This document shows positions 33,680-46,866 of a DNA stretch of 64,000 nucleotides, one piece after another; the stretch's first letter is position 1, and each line of letters begins with the position of its first letter. Under the pieces are notes generated by a model, which saw nothing but the letters and a program-made list of their open reading frames with translations, was not told the DNA's origin and made no database searches. Origin of the DNA: Mauremys mutica (taxonomy: Eukaryota; Chordata; Testudines; Geoemydidae); contig NC_059082.1 of the NCBI RefSeq assembly GCF_020497125.1, forward strand, positions 18,217,965 through 18,281,964, in the 5' to 3' direction. Made by a program: the position numbers and the translations under genes.

Positions 33680-36121
33680 TGCCAACTAACAGAAGTTACT
33701 AGATCACAGGTCCTGGTTCTCATGGGAGACTTCAGTCACCTGGATATCTGCTGGGAGAGCAATACAGCAGTGCACAGACAATCCAGGAAGTTTTTGGAAA
33801 GCGTAGGGGACAATTTCCTGGTGCAAGTGCTGGAGGACCCAACTAGGGGCAGAGCTCTTCTTGACCTGATGCTCACAAACAGGGAAGAATAAGTAGGGGA
33901 AGCAAAAATGGATGGGAACCTTGGAGGCAGTGACCATGAGATGGTCGAGTTCAGGATCCTGACACAGGGAAGAAAGGAGAGCAGCAGAATATGGACCCTG
34001 GACTTCAGAAAAGCAGACTTTGACTCCCTCAGGGGACTGATGGGCAGGATCCCCTGGGAGAATAACATGAGGGGGGAAAGAGTCCAGGACAGCTGGCTGT
34101 ATTTTAAAAAATCCTTATTGAGGTTGCAGGAACAAAACATCCCAATGTATAGAAAGAATAGTAAATATGGCAGGCGACCAGCTTGGCTTAACAGTGAAAT
34201 CCTTGCTGATCTTAAACGCAAAAAAGAAGCTTACAAGAAATGGAAAATTGGACAAATGACCAGGAAGGAGTATAAAAATATTGCTCAGGCATGCAGGAGT
34301 GAAATTAGGAAGGCCAAATCACACTTGGAGTTGTAGCTAGCCAGAGATGTTAAGAGTAACAAGAAGGGTTTCTACAGGTATGTTAGCAACAAGAAGAAGG
34401 TCAGGGAAAGTGTGGGACCCTTACTGAATGGGGGAGGCAACTTAGTGACAGAGGTTGTGGAAAAAGCTAATGTACTCAATGCTTTTTTTGCCTCTGTCTT
34501 CACGAACAAGGTCAGCTCCCAGACTACTGCACTAGGTAGTACAGTATGGGGAAGAGGTGACCAGCCCTCTTGGGAGAAAGAAGTGGTTCAGGACTATTTA
34601 GAAAAGCTGGACGAGCACAAGTCCATGGGACCAGATGCGCTGCATCCGAGGGTGCTAAAGGAGTTGGCGGATGTGATTGCAGATCCATTTGCCATTATCT
34701 TTGAAAACTCATGGCGATCAGGGAAGGTCTCAGATGACTGGAAAAAGGCTAATGTAGTGCCCATCTTCAAAAAAAGGGAAGGAGGAGGATCTGGGGAACT
34801 ACAGGCCAGTCAGCCTCACCTCAGTCCCTTGAAAAATCATGGAGCAGGTCCTTAAGGAATCAATTCTGAAGCACTTAGAGGAGAGGAAAGTGATCAGGAA
34901 AAGTCAGCATGGATTCACGAAGGGCAAGTCATGCCTGACTAACCTAATTGCCTTCTATGACAAGATAATTGGCTCTGTGGATGAGGGGAAAGCAGTGCAC
35001 ATGTTATTCCTTGACTTTAGCAAAGCTTTTGATACGGTCTCCCACAGTATTCTTGCCGGCAAGTTAAAGAAATATGAGCTGGATGAATGGACTATAAGGT
35101 GGATAAGAAAGCTGGCTAGATTGTCGGGCTCAATGGGTAGCGATCAATGGCCCCATGTCTAGTTGGCAGCTGGTATCAAGCAGAGTGCCCCAATGGTCGG
35201 TCCTGGGGCCGGTTTTATTCAATCTCTTCATTAATGATCTGGAGGATGGCATGGACTGCACCCTCAGCAAGTTTGCGGATGACACTAAACTGGGAGGAGT
35301 GGTAGATACGCTGGAGGGTAGGGATAGGATACAGAGGGACCTAGACAAATTAGAGGATTGGGCCAAAAGAAATCTGACAAGGTTCAACAAGGACAAGTGC
35401 AGAGTCCTGCACTTAGGATGGAAGAATCCCGTGCACTGCTACAGACTAGGGACCGAACGGCTAGGCAGCAGTTCTGCAGAAAAGGACCTAGGGGTTACAG
35501 TGGACGAGAAGCTGGATATGAGTCAACAGTGTGCCCTTGTTGCCAAGAAGATTAACGGCATTTTGGGCTGTATAAGTAGGGGCATTGCCAGCAGATCGAG
35601 GGATGTGATCATTCCCCTCTATTTGACATTGGTGAGGCCTCATCTGGAGTACTGTGTCCTGTTTTGGGCCCCACACTACAAGGAAGATGTGGAAAAATTG
35701 GAGAGAGTCCAGCGGAGGGCAACAAAAATGATTAGGGGGCTGGAGCACATGACTTATGAGGAGAGGCTGTTTAGTCTGCAGAAGAGAAGAATGAGGGGGG
35801 ATTTGATAGCTGCTTTCAACTACCTGAAAGGGGGTTCCAAAGAGGATGTATCTAGACTGTTCTCAGTGGTAGCAGATGACAGAACAAGGAGTAATGGTCT
35901 CAAGTTGCAGTGGGGGAGGTTTAGGTTGGATATTAGGAAAAACTTTTTCACTAGGAGGGTGGTGAAGTGGTGGAATCTCCTTCCTTAGAGGTTTTTAAGG
36001 TCAGGCTTGACAAAGCCCTGGCTGGGATGATTTAATTGGGATTGGCCCTGCTTTGAGCAGGGGGTTGGACTAGATGATCTCCCGAGGTTCCTTCCAACCC
36101 TGATATTCTATGATTCTATGA
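33680..36121 (+). mobile_element. CR1 LINE, sense, long 3' portion (endonuclease end, RT, 3' UTR)
   Basis: The sense strand encodes the end of the endonuclease ([16 protein letters not shown], with S in place of the usual N of GDFNH; then GGSDHEMVEFRIL). Next come the segment before the RT domain (YGRRPAWLNSEILADLKRKK), RT motifs (HGFTKGKSCLTNLI, LFLDFSKAFDTVSH, and [11 protein letters not shown] with intact FADD at 35272-35283) and the C-terminal [20 protein letters not shown]. It ends in the CR1 tail attctatgattctatg. In-frame stops (near 33889 and 34336) and frameshifts (near 34780 and 35130) make it inactive. It is close in sequence to the 52764-53741 copy. Confidence 0.93.
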
Positions 36122-36639
36122 ACACTGGTTTCTAAAAGAAAGAATACATTAATGGAGCAAATTGCAGTGTGGAAGAGCATTAAGTTGTTTTCACTGACTA
36201 TATGCTTAAATATTCAGCCAAGGCGTTTAAAAGAAATCCAGTAGAACCTAATAAAGCGACATTATTACTCAGGCAATGTTTTGTAAAAGCTTATTTTTCA
36301 AAGCTAAACCACCATAGATAATTTTGTGGCACAGAGACTAATTTTGCAACTGTCGCAATGTATGCACAGTGCACAATTTAAATCCAGCTGAATTTAAAGA
36401 TATCAACCAAATGACAAAATCTAATGCAAAGCATCTTTTCCACTTAATCTGTATCCTTCCTTGCATTAGTCAGATTAAAAAAAAATAGCCCTATCATGTC
36501 AAAATTGCTTCCAGAGGTCTTTGCATTAGGCAGACTAAAAGGAAGCCAAAGCAAAACATTTAAAGTCTGCGTAACACTGTAACATCATCCATCTTCTCTA
36601 AGATTCATGTTATTTTTTCTTTTCTATTCTTTTTTTAAG
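36122..36639. other. Intron sequence between CR1 and last exon
   Basis: About 520 bp ending in the T-rich splice acceptor at 36630-36639. Contains two near-identical phrases (tgcattagtcagattaaaa and tgcattaggcagactaaaa, 36460-36540), a short local duplication. Confidence 0.5.
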
Positions 36640-36828
36640 GCTGCTGAGAAAAAGAACAGAGACCTGGAGGAGAAAGTCAGAACACTAAGGACAGATGTTG
36701 AAGAGAGCAAACAGAGACAGAACAGCCTTAAAACTGAATTAAAGAATTTTTTAGATGTACTAGATGGGAAGATAGATGAACTACATGACTTCCGACAAGG
36801 ACTGTCTAAACTGGGAGTTGACAACTAG
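36640..36828 (+). CDS. HOMER2: HOMER2 last coding exon, C-terminal coiled coil and stop (residues 293-354)
   Basis: This part of the terminal exon has 62 codons and the stop TAG at 36826-36828. The acceptor is a long T-rich tract ending ttttttaag at 36639. The peptide starts [19 protein letters not shown], passes [19 protein letters not shown], and ends GLSKLGVDN. The last heptads form the tetramerisation zipper of long Homer proteins. This exon settles the paralogue, since HOMER1 has a different C-terminus. A 62-residue end brings the total to exactly the family length. The open frame upstream from 36607 is intronic read-through. Confidence 0.96.
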   Translation, partial: AAEKKNRDLEEKVRTLRTDVEESKQRQNSLKTELKNFLDVLDGKIDELHDFRQGLSKLGVDN

Positions 36829-37353
36829 ACGGCAACAGATTTTTGTAATCTAGGGTCTGAATGTTTGGTGTTTTGTTGATCCCAAATGTGTATTTTACAA
36901 AATTTGACTAGAATGTTCCACTTGTTGGCATTGTTTCTGTACATACAGGCTGAAAATTTGCTATGTTTTTTCAAACCAGTTGTGCTGCTCACTGAATTCT
37001 GTTGAGAAGAGAAATTATTTATATGGCTGCTCTGAGTTTGTGAAGAGGTGGAGGATTCTGTCTCAGGAATCTGGAACTAGATCTACCTTATATGATTATG
37101 CAGTTAGTTGTTGCAGGGAAATTTATATCTTTCTTAAGGGCTGTTGCAACCATAGAAACAGAAAACAAGTATTTTCTAGTCCTGACTATCAGTACTCCTA
37201 GCAACACACAATTTTATTTCTTTTGTGGAGTGGAGTTAAGATTAGAGGGGGCTTCTGCCATGTGTAAATCAGTTGGGTAAAATATGTCTGAGTTGAGCTA
37301 CACAAGTGTAGTGAATCCCGCTAAGTAGATATTAAGATCCTTAGGAACAAATC

Positions 37354-37359
37354 AATAAA
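37354..37359 (+). terminator. HOMER2: Candidate polyadenylation signal AATAAA, proximal
   Basis: AATAAA occurs 526 bp after the HOMER2 stop codon, in atcaataaagcg. It is a canonical hexamer in the correct orientation. Use is inferred from position only. Confidence 0.5.
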
Positions 37360-37486
37360 GCGTAATTCACAGAAAGAAACCAACTGATTTTATACTTGTG
37401 TGACCTCCAATGTAGGGTTTACCATGTATGTGCACATACAGCACATAATCTGCAAAGTTGCAGTCAATCTCAGCTCTTGTACTTCA

Positions 37487-37492
37487 AATAAA
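37487..37492 (+). terminator. HOMER2: Candidate polyadenylation signal AATAAA, distal
   Basis: A second AATAAA occurs in cttcaaataaatcg. It is followed within about 25 bp by gatgagaacttgtctc, which has some TG/T-rich character as expected downstream of a cleavage site. Which of the two signals is used cannot be told. Confidence 0.5.
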
Positions 37493-39095
37493 TCGTACAA
37501 CAGCTGATGAGAACTTGTCTCATTTAACAAGAGCATCTTTCTCCTCAGCCCTAGTGTTTAAATTCATATAATTAAGTTAATCTTTACATCTTTGAAAAAA
37601 ACCACACTCTCTTCCTGGGACCAGATATACAGCAATAGGGATGAGTTACTGTTTCACATATAGGTCTAGGTCCTCTAATTATCTGTATAACTTAATAACT
37701 GCTGTGAACATCCACTGAAGTGATTTCAGAGAAGTTAATCTTAAAAAAAACATTAGTTCATTTCACAGAACCGCTGGGGATGGTTTTGTACAAATGCAAG
37801 TTTCTGTTCAAGAGACATCCAGGGCTGAGGTAGCATGAAAGCAAAACCGTTTTCTTTGAAGTATACGTTCCGATCTCATGACATATTAGAAACCAAATTG
37901 CCCATTTAGAATGACAAGAAGAAAGGCATTGCAGAAACACATTGGAACTTGTATTTGATTATTCAGCAGCTCTAAACACATTCTGAGTAAAGCAAGAGAA
38001 TGCTTGGGATGCCAGGACCATGAGAATAAGAAGCAAGCTTACTTCACTACAGGTGGTGACATAAACAGCAACACTGGTTCAGAATTCAGTCTAACTCTGC
38101 TTTTGTCTCCATAACTACCTTCAGGGGATTTTTATTTTTTTTAAGAACTGTTAGGGAATAGCCTGCTCTGAAGTTATTCTGAAATCCCATGCAAATCGAA
38201 TTTGGGCAAGAAGTTCTGTTTATGTCCTATACATTGATGGTATTGCCTCTTTTTTTTTTAATCTGGCAAAGGCTACTGAAGTGTGAAATTAATGTGTTCC
38301 AACAGGATGGAATAGAGTGGCCATGTCACAACATTCATTTTACATATTACAAATTAGATTTCTAATTCTTAATAAATCTATAATCAAAGGGGTTTTGGTC
38401 ATTTAAATAATGTAAGTGAAGAGTACATTGAATACCTTTGCACACAGATATAATAATCCAGATGCTGGAAGTCTGTAGAGATACTCTATCTGCAATAGTT
38501 CTTTAATTCTAGATTGCATCTACCACTGAAGTATTGTCTATCTAGCCTTGCCTTTTTTGTATATGTGCTTTGTAATCCTTTTATACAACTGATAGTAGGA
38601 AGCTGGGCTATTTCAGCATATGATCGTCTTTGTTGTAGAGTGCCAGTATTAATAAAAAAAACAACAACCAGGTACTTGGAAACATAATATAGAATGTAAG
38701 CATGTGAAAATAAGCTTTCACCAGTGCAGAATATCCAAGTGTTGCATAATGTGGGGTTAGATAATGTGCTCCAACTACTCAAAATTGAAAATGACAAAGG
38801 AAACAGAGTGTATTTTCTGAACAAATAATTTCAATATTCAGTTTGCATATAATATAGTTCACTTTGAATAACGAATCATCAAAATGGCAGCTGACCTACT
38901 TCTCTACTCCTGTCATACTCTCAAGGTTAGCGGCACCAACTGGGAAGCAAGGAAGTAAAACAATTGTTTGTCACAAACAGTATAAATTGCCAGGCTCCCT
39001 ACTCTATTTCCCATTAATGTTTTTACCTCCTTCTTACTGAGAGCCTTACTCAATCTTCTGTTTTTCTTTCTCTCTTTTTCCCTACTAGCGAGTCT
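37493..39095. other. Intergenic or extended 3' UTR sequence
   Basis: AT-rich, no recognised gene or repeat. It could include an alternative longer HOMER2 3' UTR. Confidence 0.4.
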
Positions 39096-39402
39096 TAGGG
39101 CTTGTCAGCATGAGAGAGTTGTATTGGTTTAACTTAAGGTGTGATTTTTAAAAGTATGTCGTTAAATAGGTGCAAAGGGCTGTGCAAAAACTTTTTTTGG
39201 TTTAATCCAGATTTATTTTGGGTTCATCCAGTTATTTCAGTTTAACTTAAACCACTTAGGAATCAGATTAAAATAAATGAAAAAAGCCACTCTTAAACTG
39301 AAATAAGAGGGTCCACACACAGGGTTACACTGGTTTAAATAAATTAGTTTTAAAACTGACAAGTAAAACCAGTATAATTTTCTGATGTAGACGAGGCCTC
39401 AT
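39096..39402. mobile_element. MITE with TAGGGCTTGTC-type TIRs
   Basis: It begins ttagggcttgtcagcatgag and ends ttctgatgtagacgaggcct, inverted near-copies. The interior is AT-rich with ggtttaacttaa and ttaagttaaacc-like mirror motifs. The ends plus tta/tca flanks would fit a 3-bp-TSD (PIF/Harbinger-like) MITE, but the class is uncertain. Confidence 0.6.
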
Positions 39403-42400
39403 AAAGAAGAAATAAGGATAAGAGGGAAGGTGTGGATGCAGAGTCTAGAAAGAAAAGCATTTATTTCTGGACCTGCTACTCGTGCTGCACACTTCCAAGC
39501 AACCAGGGGAACAAGGCAGATACCCTTTGAACAATCTCTGTTCTCTCTCCTATAGTCAGGACCCCAGTGTTCATGTTCCTTCCTTCTTTGGCAGGTGTAT
39601 TCAGTTCTTATGTGGTTGAGGCTTTGGAGGAGCTCAGCACACAATTTGCAGGCTCAGACATTCTGGCTGCCTCCATCCTCCACAGGATTGACAGCCCTGT
39701 CTAATTAATTTCTGCGCTCCCTTTTTCCTGTAACAAAATATAAATACTGGGTCCTGGGATTCAGGGCCCTACTTGTTACCTGTAAGGAATATGCAAATTG
39801 GTTTTCTCTCACCTTTGCCACTCTGTCTTCTTTTAGAAATTAGAGGAGATTATAAATGTTGCAGGCTCCCAGTCCACAGGAAGTTAATACCTCTGTCTCT
39901 TGGATACCTACATGCATTTCTTCCTTGAATCTTGATCCCTACCGGACAGGTTCTTTCATTAAGAGTGGCTGATATGAACCTATGTCACAGGGCTGCTGGG
40001 AGGGTAAATCCATGTTGATAAAGCACATTGAGTTCCTAGCATGAAAAATGATATGATTGCAAAATATTTTATAATTGAAGCTCTGTTGCAGCCCATCAAT
40101 CAACTTGCAGTGCCAGATATGTGAACCTTATTAGCTCCTCAGGGACTTGGTGTGGCACAAAAACCTCTCCTCTCTTCCCTTCTTCCAACAAACTGAGTGC
40201 AGGACCTTGGGAAACCAAGCATTCTTTTTGTAGGCAATTCTCAGGCAGTACTAAGGATCTAGCATTCATGCTTACTCTAGCCCACCTTCATGCTTCTGTA
40301 GGTACTGGGCCCTGAGAATCCAAACCTTCTATTTCTGCAGTAACAACTGCTGAACTTTCCCTCAAGCTGTAGTTGGTTTCGCCCTTTCCTGTTCTTCAGG
40401 ATCAGGTTTTCCCTCCATTTTCTGCTGTTTCATTTCTGCCATGCTGCCTAAACAACCTGGAGAGCTCTCAGTGGCCTTCCTGCCATGAAGGTCCCTCCTT
40501 GGCTATTAAGCCTGTTTGGTCACCATAAGAGACTTGTCCGTGGTCCTTAACCCATTATCTGGTGTCCTTTCAGTGCCTGCCGCAGACAGGAATACGTTGG
40601 CCAGTCAGTCTTGCATTCTGGCTTCCTTTCACACACACTCAGCCACTCCTGCTCTCCCTGATTCTCAGCTCAGTCCAACTTCTAAGCATCCCTTCCAGTC
40701 CTTTGTCCCTATGCTCAAGTTTGTTTGGGGGAAGAATGATTCTGTGACACTGCTCCTGCAGAACGAACACTTCATGATATGTGAGGGTGACTTCCCGCAG
40801 GGGGAACCTGACCAGTGATTCTTATTCAGAGCCCCCTAAATCTGGAGGCTACCCTCTGCTGGAAAATATTTCCTGTTAGGATGCAAGGTGGATATTTTGG
40901 AGAGACTCCCTGATCACAACAATGCAGCCTTCCCTCATGTTTTTTTCAAGACGTTTGCACCTTGGGAATGGGGTCTGTTTGATAGAGGCCTAGTCATATC
41001 TCAGTTATGCCCACTGAGTATAGTGTATTCTATAAAGTTGCAGTGGAAATATGTGAGGTCTCTAAGATGGTGATCTCTGCTGATTCCATGACCTCTCCTT
41101 TTTATGCTTATGTTTATAAGAAAGTGCTACTTAATGCTGTATTTTTTTTTTACCAAGGCTGTGCCATTAGTGTTGGCCCATCTCTCCTGATTTTGATATC
41201 TGCAGAACTCAGGCCCCTCCGTGAATAGCAGAGTCCATCTCAGTGATGCACTTTTTGATTGATGAGCTGTATATGGGGATAGCCATGGAAGGTCAAACAT
41301 GTTTGACTCAAGGGGTGAATCCTGCTCAAACCGAATAGATGTTTGTACCCCTGCCCCTCTAGGGCTCTGATTTGTTCCAGGAAGATCCCAAGGTGACCAA
41401 AGAAGGATCAGAGACCAAACAATCCTGAAAGCACTAATTTCAGCCTCCATACCTCAGTCTGCAGATTTGTTTTTGCTTATTAACAGTGGTTTACAAACAT
41501 GAATTTTCAGCACCCATCTGATATCGGTTAGTTCTCACTTTGCGTTAGGTCTACATTGGAGACATATATGGATTTCCTCATGTAAGCTTGTACTCACTCT
41601 TAGCTCAGAAGATGTAAAGGTTCAGTTTGTGGATGTAGGTTTCTCCCCTAAAGTGGCTAATGGCAGGAAACCTTCTACCTCAATCACTTGATCTTGTATT
41701 TGGAGTGTCTTGTTAATAGCGTCTTGTGCTCAGCACTCTGAGTGCGAATGGCTGTCATTTCCACTTCCGGAGGTCCTGTGGAGAGTAACTTTGCATCAGA
41801 CCCCTTTCTTGTTAGGTTTTTGTTTATGGAGCATTTGATTTGTAGACTTGACTTTCAGAATGATATTTCATCATCAGGAATGGCCCTCTATTTAAAAATG
41901 CTATATTGGCTTCCTTTGAGACCTGGGGAAAGAGTCTTTCTTTTGTTTTCTGCCATAGCAGCCTTTTTAATTGGTATCTCCTTTGCCAAGTGATGAATCC
42001 GTGAGTTCGCTGGAATAGAACTGCCTTGTCTGTAAGGATGTCAGATTTTATCTCTCACTTTCCTTATCATTCAAAATTTCCTATTTTTCCTAATCCTCTT
42101 ACTCAAGCTATTCCTATGCCCAGAAAACAGTCTGGAGATAGAGGGTTGCTGTGTTTTATGTGGCCTGGGTAATGCCTTTTGATTGTGTTTAAAAAAAAAT
42201 TATTTTTGATTCCATGTCTAAAATTTGGAATGAAGCTTCTAAAGCCACCAGTGCTCAGTGGATTAAAGGCGATATGAAGAGTTTCTACAGTTCTTCACTG
42301 TTGTGTGTCTGTGAAATATTGCCATTATTTATGAAGAGAGAGAACCTAAGCATTAACTGCTGTACTGTATTGTGGCAGCTGCTTGCCTTACACTCATTCC

Positions 42401-45400
42401 TTTATTGCTCAATACCAGCTGATGCCAAAGCTGATCTTGGTCAGCAGTCTCTGTTGGATTGAGGTTCACTCACTCAGCAGATGGGTTTAACAAATATTTA
42501 TTAAGGCAAAACACGGAGTAGTGATCAATTATGAGTAGGAAGCTCATCAGGACAATCTCATCATTCCATATGATCTCTCCACCCCCATCAGTACAGGCTT
42601 AGTGTTAGTTCACACCAATCTTTTCTAGTTTTTTAATTATTCTATCTTTTCTTATTCTCACAAACATGATTGCTCTGCAGTTTCTTACACATGCACAGCA
42701 CTAAACATGATTATTCTGCAATTTCTTACACATACACAGTTCTATTTATGCTTACACCGTTAAATGTTATCAGAACAGACTCTTAAAATCCACAGCAGGC
42801 ATCTGTCAGGCCTAAATATGCCTTTGCCCCCAACACTCTTGGCTGATAGTCAAGGTAAGACCATGTCTGCTTTTTCACACTGCTTTACAAGTTGCACTTA
42901 CGGAATCTTACTGGATGGAAGGAGGACTGCACAGCAATGTAAAATTGTTTACTAGTAATTCTTTTCATTGTACACATTCTGTCCATCCACCCTGCTTTCC
43001 TGGCTTTTTGCCCTCATGACTGTTTTACTGTCTTCACTATTCAGGGAAAACTGGTGGAACCTGCCTCCTTATTCTCAGAGCCCTGTGTGTTCCATGATTC
43101 ACAGCCGTGGATTTTTTCCCTTGGCTACAGAATTGTGCTTCAGAATTCAAGCTCTTTTTTTCCCTTTAAACTGTTTCTAGCCCTTATGGTTGCAAAAGTC
43201 TTGAAACCAGGAATGATTTATAAACTGATGCCATATTGTCTTCCTGAGTCTGCAGACAGCCTGAAACAAAAGCTCTCCGGGGGCTGAACTGCCCCGTTCG
43301 TCTCACTGAGTTGTTATTGCTGAATTCTAAAGATGACAATTTAAATGTTAACATTAACTGTTCCATTGCTGACGGTCTTAGCAGAAATGTCAACTAATGT
43401 GATCTTCCCACAATACCAGACAAGTCTTCCATACCTACTTATGGGCCCAAAGTCCCAGTTATCTCTACTCAATTGCCAAAACCTCCAACTTTGCCCCTGT
43501 TTCTGTGATGCAGCTATGAGTTAAAATACAAAAATCTTTGGCATATCAAAAAACTAAATGTGAGGACAGAGTAAAATAAACTGAATTTAATATCCACACA
43601 AAAATAACACGGGGGGGGGGGGTACTGTGCTGATTGAATAGTACATTTTCACAGTTAGTAAAAAACTGCAGATAAAAAATTTAAATGAAGCTGCTACTAA
43701 ATTTGTAGTCTGCTACAACAGAAATCATGCAGCGAAATTTAGGTCCAGCTTGCCAGGCTTTGCTTATACTAGTTGTGTTGGCAATTATTTTTGCCTCTGC
43801 TTCCTAGTAGGTGGGGCTGTTCTAGAATCTTCTTATAGGCATGATGTAGAGGCTGTAACACACACAACTACCGCAATGTAACTTTCTCTTTTTGAATTGT
43901 GTTAAACAATCAATTAAAACAAGTATCAATCACAGCAATAGCAAGTCACAGGCTATTGATCCAAATCCACCTTAAAATGGAGAGAACCCACCATTAACTG
44001 ATACAGAAATGAATTGCACATTTGCGGAGTCTTGCAACTTGAGGCTTTTGTCCATATTTTGTATTCCTTTTAGGATATAAATTTGACAGTTATGTGAAAA
44101 GTTTGCATGTCTTAAATATCGTACTCTGTATTCAGTAACAACATACCTTGAGTGAAATATACAGTGAGGAATGTATTGCAGAATTTTAAGAATGTGTTTC
44201 CCCAAAACCCTGTGTTCTCTTGCAGGCTGAGGAACAGGACTGATGCTGCTAGATTAAGAAATATTTGCTTATGTAATTGGGATTTTTTGAGCTGTCTAAA
44301 CAATTTGACTTTCTACAGTGTTTTGTGTTAGCACTAGTTTTTGAAAAACTGTTTAAACTAAGAATACTTTCAGATGGCGGTACCTATACATCCAAAACAT
44401 TTATCTGCATGTTTTGAAATATTGTTTTTCCCCTTCTGGTCACTTAGTTAATTAACAAATTCTGATGGCACATAAAACCTAGGCACTCACGAGAAAATCT
44501 ATCTGCTGTTGTATTTTCTGTTTTTACCACTGGTCAGCAATAATTATTTTAGCCATATACCAGCCAAGAAGACTGATACTGAAAAAGAATTGTGAACAGG
44601 TCTGCTAAATGTGCAGCACATTGATCAGCTGATGTGGGCTGAAAGTGGAGATATGCTCAATTTTTTAAAAAGTATCTTGCAGCATTTAGATTTTATTATA
44701 TTTGCCTAATAGTGACAAATACATAATCTACTATAAAACTCATCTATATGATAGAGCACATCATTTTTAACTCAAATTTAAATATATTCCTTACTTGTAG
44801 TTAACAATTATGGGAGTGTTTTTAGTGTGGTCTACTATACCAAAATATTTAGAACTATGATGAGTCTTTAGTAATAAAGATAAACACACAACCTGTTTTT
44901 ACTGTTTCAAGTAAGGTTTAGTGACTGACTGACAATTCTATTGATATACAACTGTGGGAAAACACTGCAATGCTTTAAATGTGTATTTTAATCCCAATTT
45001 AATATATGATTAATTGAGATGAAGTGTTTACTACAGTTTGTTGTAAAAATGTCTCTGACCTCGTCATTCTGTCTACTGTGAACAAGTACTTTTTAAAATC
45101 AAAGGTAAATGGTAAATGTGAACATTTGGACTCTCTCCTAGTAGCAGTCAATGCCGTTTTTTATATATTAAAATTGATTTTTCTTTATGAACTTATAACT
45201 TTGTGGTTTTTATCTGATTTTATTGTATCATATACATTTGCTTTATGTAAAAATATATAGTTTAAGTAAAAAAAAAATCTGTCTATCATTAACTTACAAT
45301 AATGAGCATCCTTTATCTCAATTGCATAATCTTATCATTAAGAATTTAAACTCAGGGAAGTTTTTCTGTTGAAAATAAGAGCTTAATTTGGATTTATGCA

Positions 45401-45567
45401 TCTGTGCGTCTCTGCAAGGAATTACATGGTGGTAAGTTTCTGCTCCATAAGATGACATGGTGGTAAAAACACCGATCTACACGGCAGCTTCTACCATTGT
45501 TACCTCCAGTGGAGTTGCACCACTGGCGAATTATGGCTATAAAGTACTCTATAGCAGATGAAGGTGT

Positions 45568-45690
45568 AAGACCCTGATTCTGCAAACTCTTACATTCTTG
45601 CTTAATTTTACTACCTTGACTAGTCCCACTGAAATCAGTAAAATTAAGGAAGTGTATACATGTACACAGGACTGGGTCCTAATGTATGCG
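45568..45690. repeat. Degenerate palindromic repeat (accctgattctgc type)
   Basis: aagaccctgattctgcaaac on the left is mirrored by acaggactgggtcct on the right. ttaattttact and agtaaaattaa lie inside the arms. It looks like an old hairpin MITE common in sauropsids. No TSD was found. Confidence 0.5.
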
Positions 45691-45729
45691 TTAAACTTGA
45701 AAAACAGCACCTAGAAATCTTTCTATATG

Positions 45730-45803
45730 GCCCTGATCCTACAGACACATACACATATGCTTAAAGCTAAACCCATATGTAGGTGCTTGCAGGGTTGGGA
45801 CCT
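45730..45803. repeat. Degenerate palindromic repeat (ggccctgatcctaca type)
   Basis: ggccctgatcctacagacac is mirrored by gtgcttgcagggttgggacc. It is a second, shorter unit of the same general type as the one about 40 bp upstream. Confidence 0.5.
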
Positions 45804-46615
45804 TCAGCTGTGCTTATTGCTCAGTATGAGAAAAGGCCTTTCTTTAGAGGAAGACTTTTAAGAACTGTCTTCAGGTTCTTATTTTCCATGGATTCCCACT
45901 AGCAAAAAAAAAAGCTACATGTAATGCTCACAACTGATAGAGCATCCCCTGGTGGCAGGCAGAGAAGCTCTTAATTTCTCTTTGAAGATGCAGACAAGGA
46001 CTCAATAACTTTCTATTTTGAAATTAGAACTATTCTGGATAAATATTTTACAATTGTTAATAGTCCCCTGTTTTGACATAGTCTTTTCTGAATCTGTCAG
46101 TTTCACCTGACAGGGTCTTTACTGACTCTAAGCATCATTGGTTTGGGGATAACCCCAATTGGAGAAACATGTCTCTGTATACCTTTAGTACATACATACT
46201 GATACTTTCTACATTTGATCTCATTTGCACCAACTCTGCTTCACTTTTAAAATGTTCTTGTACCAACATAGTCTTCCCAACTAGAATTAATGAGTTTGTA
46301 AGAGTTTTTAAATATATAAAGTTCAATGTAGCTTTTTATTACAAGTTACAAGCTCTCAAATTGTCCTGTGTATCTTTTTATGACCTATGCATAAACCTCT
46401 ACACTTGTAATTGTCCATAACTCTGACATATAGCTAATCAAATTCTATCCTACAGTTTCTAAACAACAAAATCACAAGTGATTCATAGATAAGGTAGCAA
46501 AATGAAACAAACACATCTTTTCCACTCTTCAGTAATTCTGAATTCTTAGCAAAAGTTATTGAAATATTAGATTTACTAAGCTCCCACAATCAAAAATTTA
46601 AAATCATACAATTAG

Positions 46616-46866
46616 TAGAGCCCTGGAAATCTGTGGATATCCACTTTATATCCTTAGATATCTGCATGAATGCAGATATCCCCGGACCATTTTTGCAGAT
46701 TGTGGATCAGATGCAGATACAAATTTTGTACCTAGATCCCTGCAAGTCTGTGGATATCAGCTTTATATCCATGGATATCCTCATCCTCAGATATGGATGC
46801 AGATATCTACAGATCATTTTTGTGAATGGGAAGCGGATACAAAGTTTGTATCCGTGCAGGGTTCTA
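46616..46866. mobile_element. Dimeric hAT-type MITE (TAGAGCCCTG TIRs)
   Basis: It begins tagagccctggaaatctg and ends gtatccgtgcagggttcta. Flanks acaattag (46608-46615) and acaattac (46867-46874) are an 8-bp TSD with one mismatch. The interior consists of two direct copies of a GATATCC-rich unit joined head to tail at about 46740 (gtacctagatccctgcaagt), so the element is an internal dimer. Confidence 0.8.

Larger units (their letters stand above)
1..37492 (+). other. HOMER2: HOMER2 gene, 3' part (gene body from inside an intron to the poly(A) signals)
   Basis: Seven exons on the + strand splice without any frame break into 300 codons and a stop, equal to residues 55-354 of the 354-residue HOMER2 long form. 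HOMER2 rather than HOMER1 or HOMER3 is chosen because the C-terminus reads [13 protein letters not shown] and ends GLSKLGVDN, the HOMER2-type ending. The protein is a postsynaptic and calcium-signalling scaffold: its EVH1 domain binds proline-rich PPxxF ligands (group I mGluRs, IP3 and ryanodine receptors, Shank) and its coiled coil tetramerises. Introns, by coordinates, are 8672, 4912, 4219, 2949, 5001 and 10029 bp. The first 54 codons and the promoter lie upstream of the window. Confidence 0.95.
36829..37492 (+). other. HOMER2: HOMER2 3' UTR (probable minimal extent)
   Basis: AT-rich non-coding sequence follows the stop codon and runs without a recognisable repeat to the second of two AATAAA hexamers (37354-37359 and 37487-37492). 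The true cleavage site cannot be read from sequence. Further AATAAA copies downstream (for example near 38370) could extend the UTR. Confidence 0.6.
39403..46607. other. Gene-free intergenic DNA
   Basis: No open frame with a recognisable domain on either strand. WHAMM, the 3' neighbour of HOMER2 in mammals in tail-to-tail orientation, was looked for on the - strand and not recognised. A G homopolymer lies at 43612-43622. Apart from the small palindromes noted separately nothing was identified. Confidence 0.5.

Noticed and set aside
33736..34221. 161-residue - strand frame
   Set aside because: Antisense shadow of the sense CR1 endonuclease region.
45568..45803. The two small palindromes as a possible microRNA hairpin pair
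   Set aside because: Arms are imperfect and match the general form of dispersed palindromic repeats; nothing supports a miRNA.
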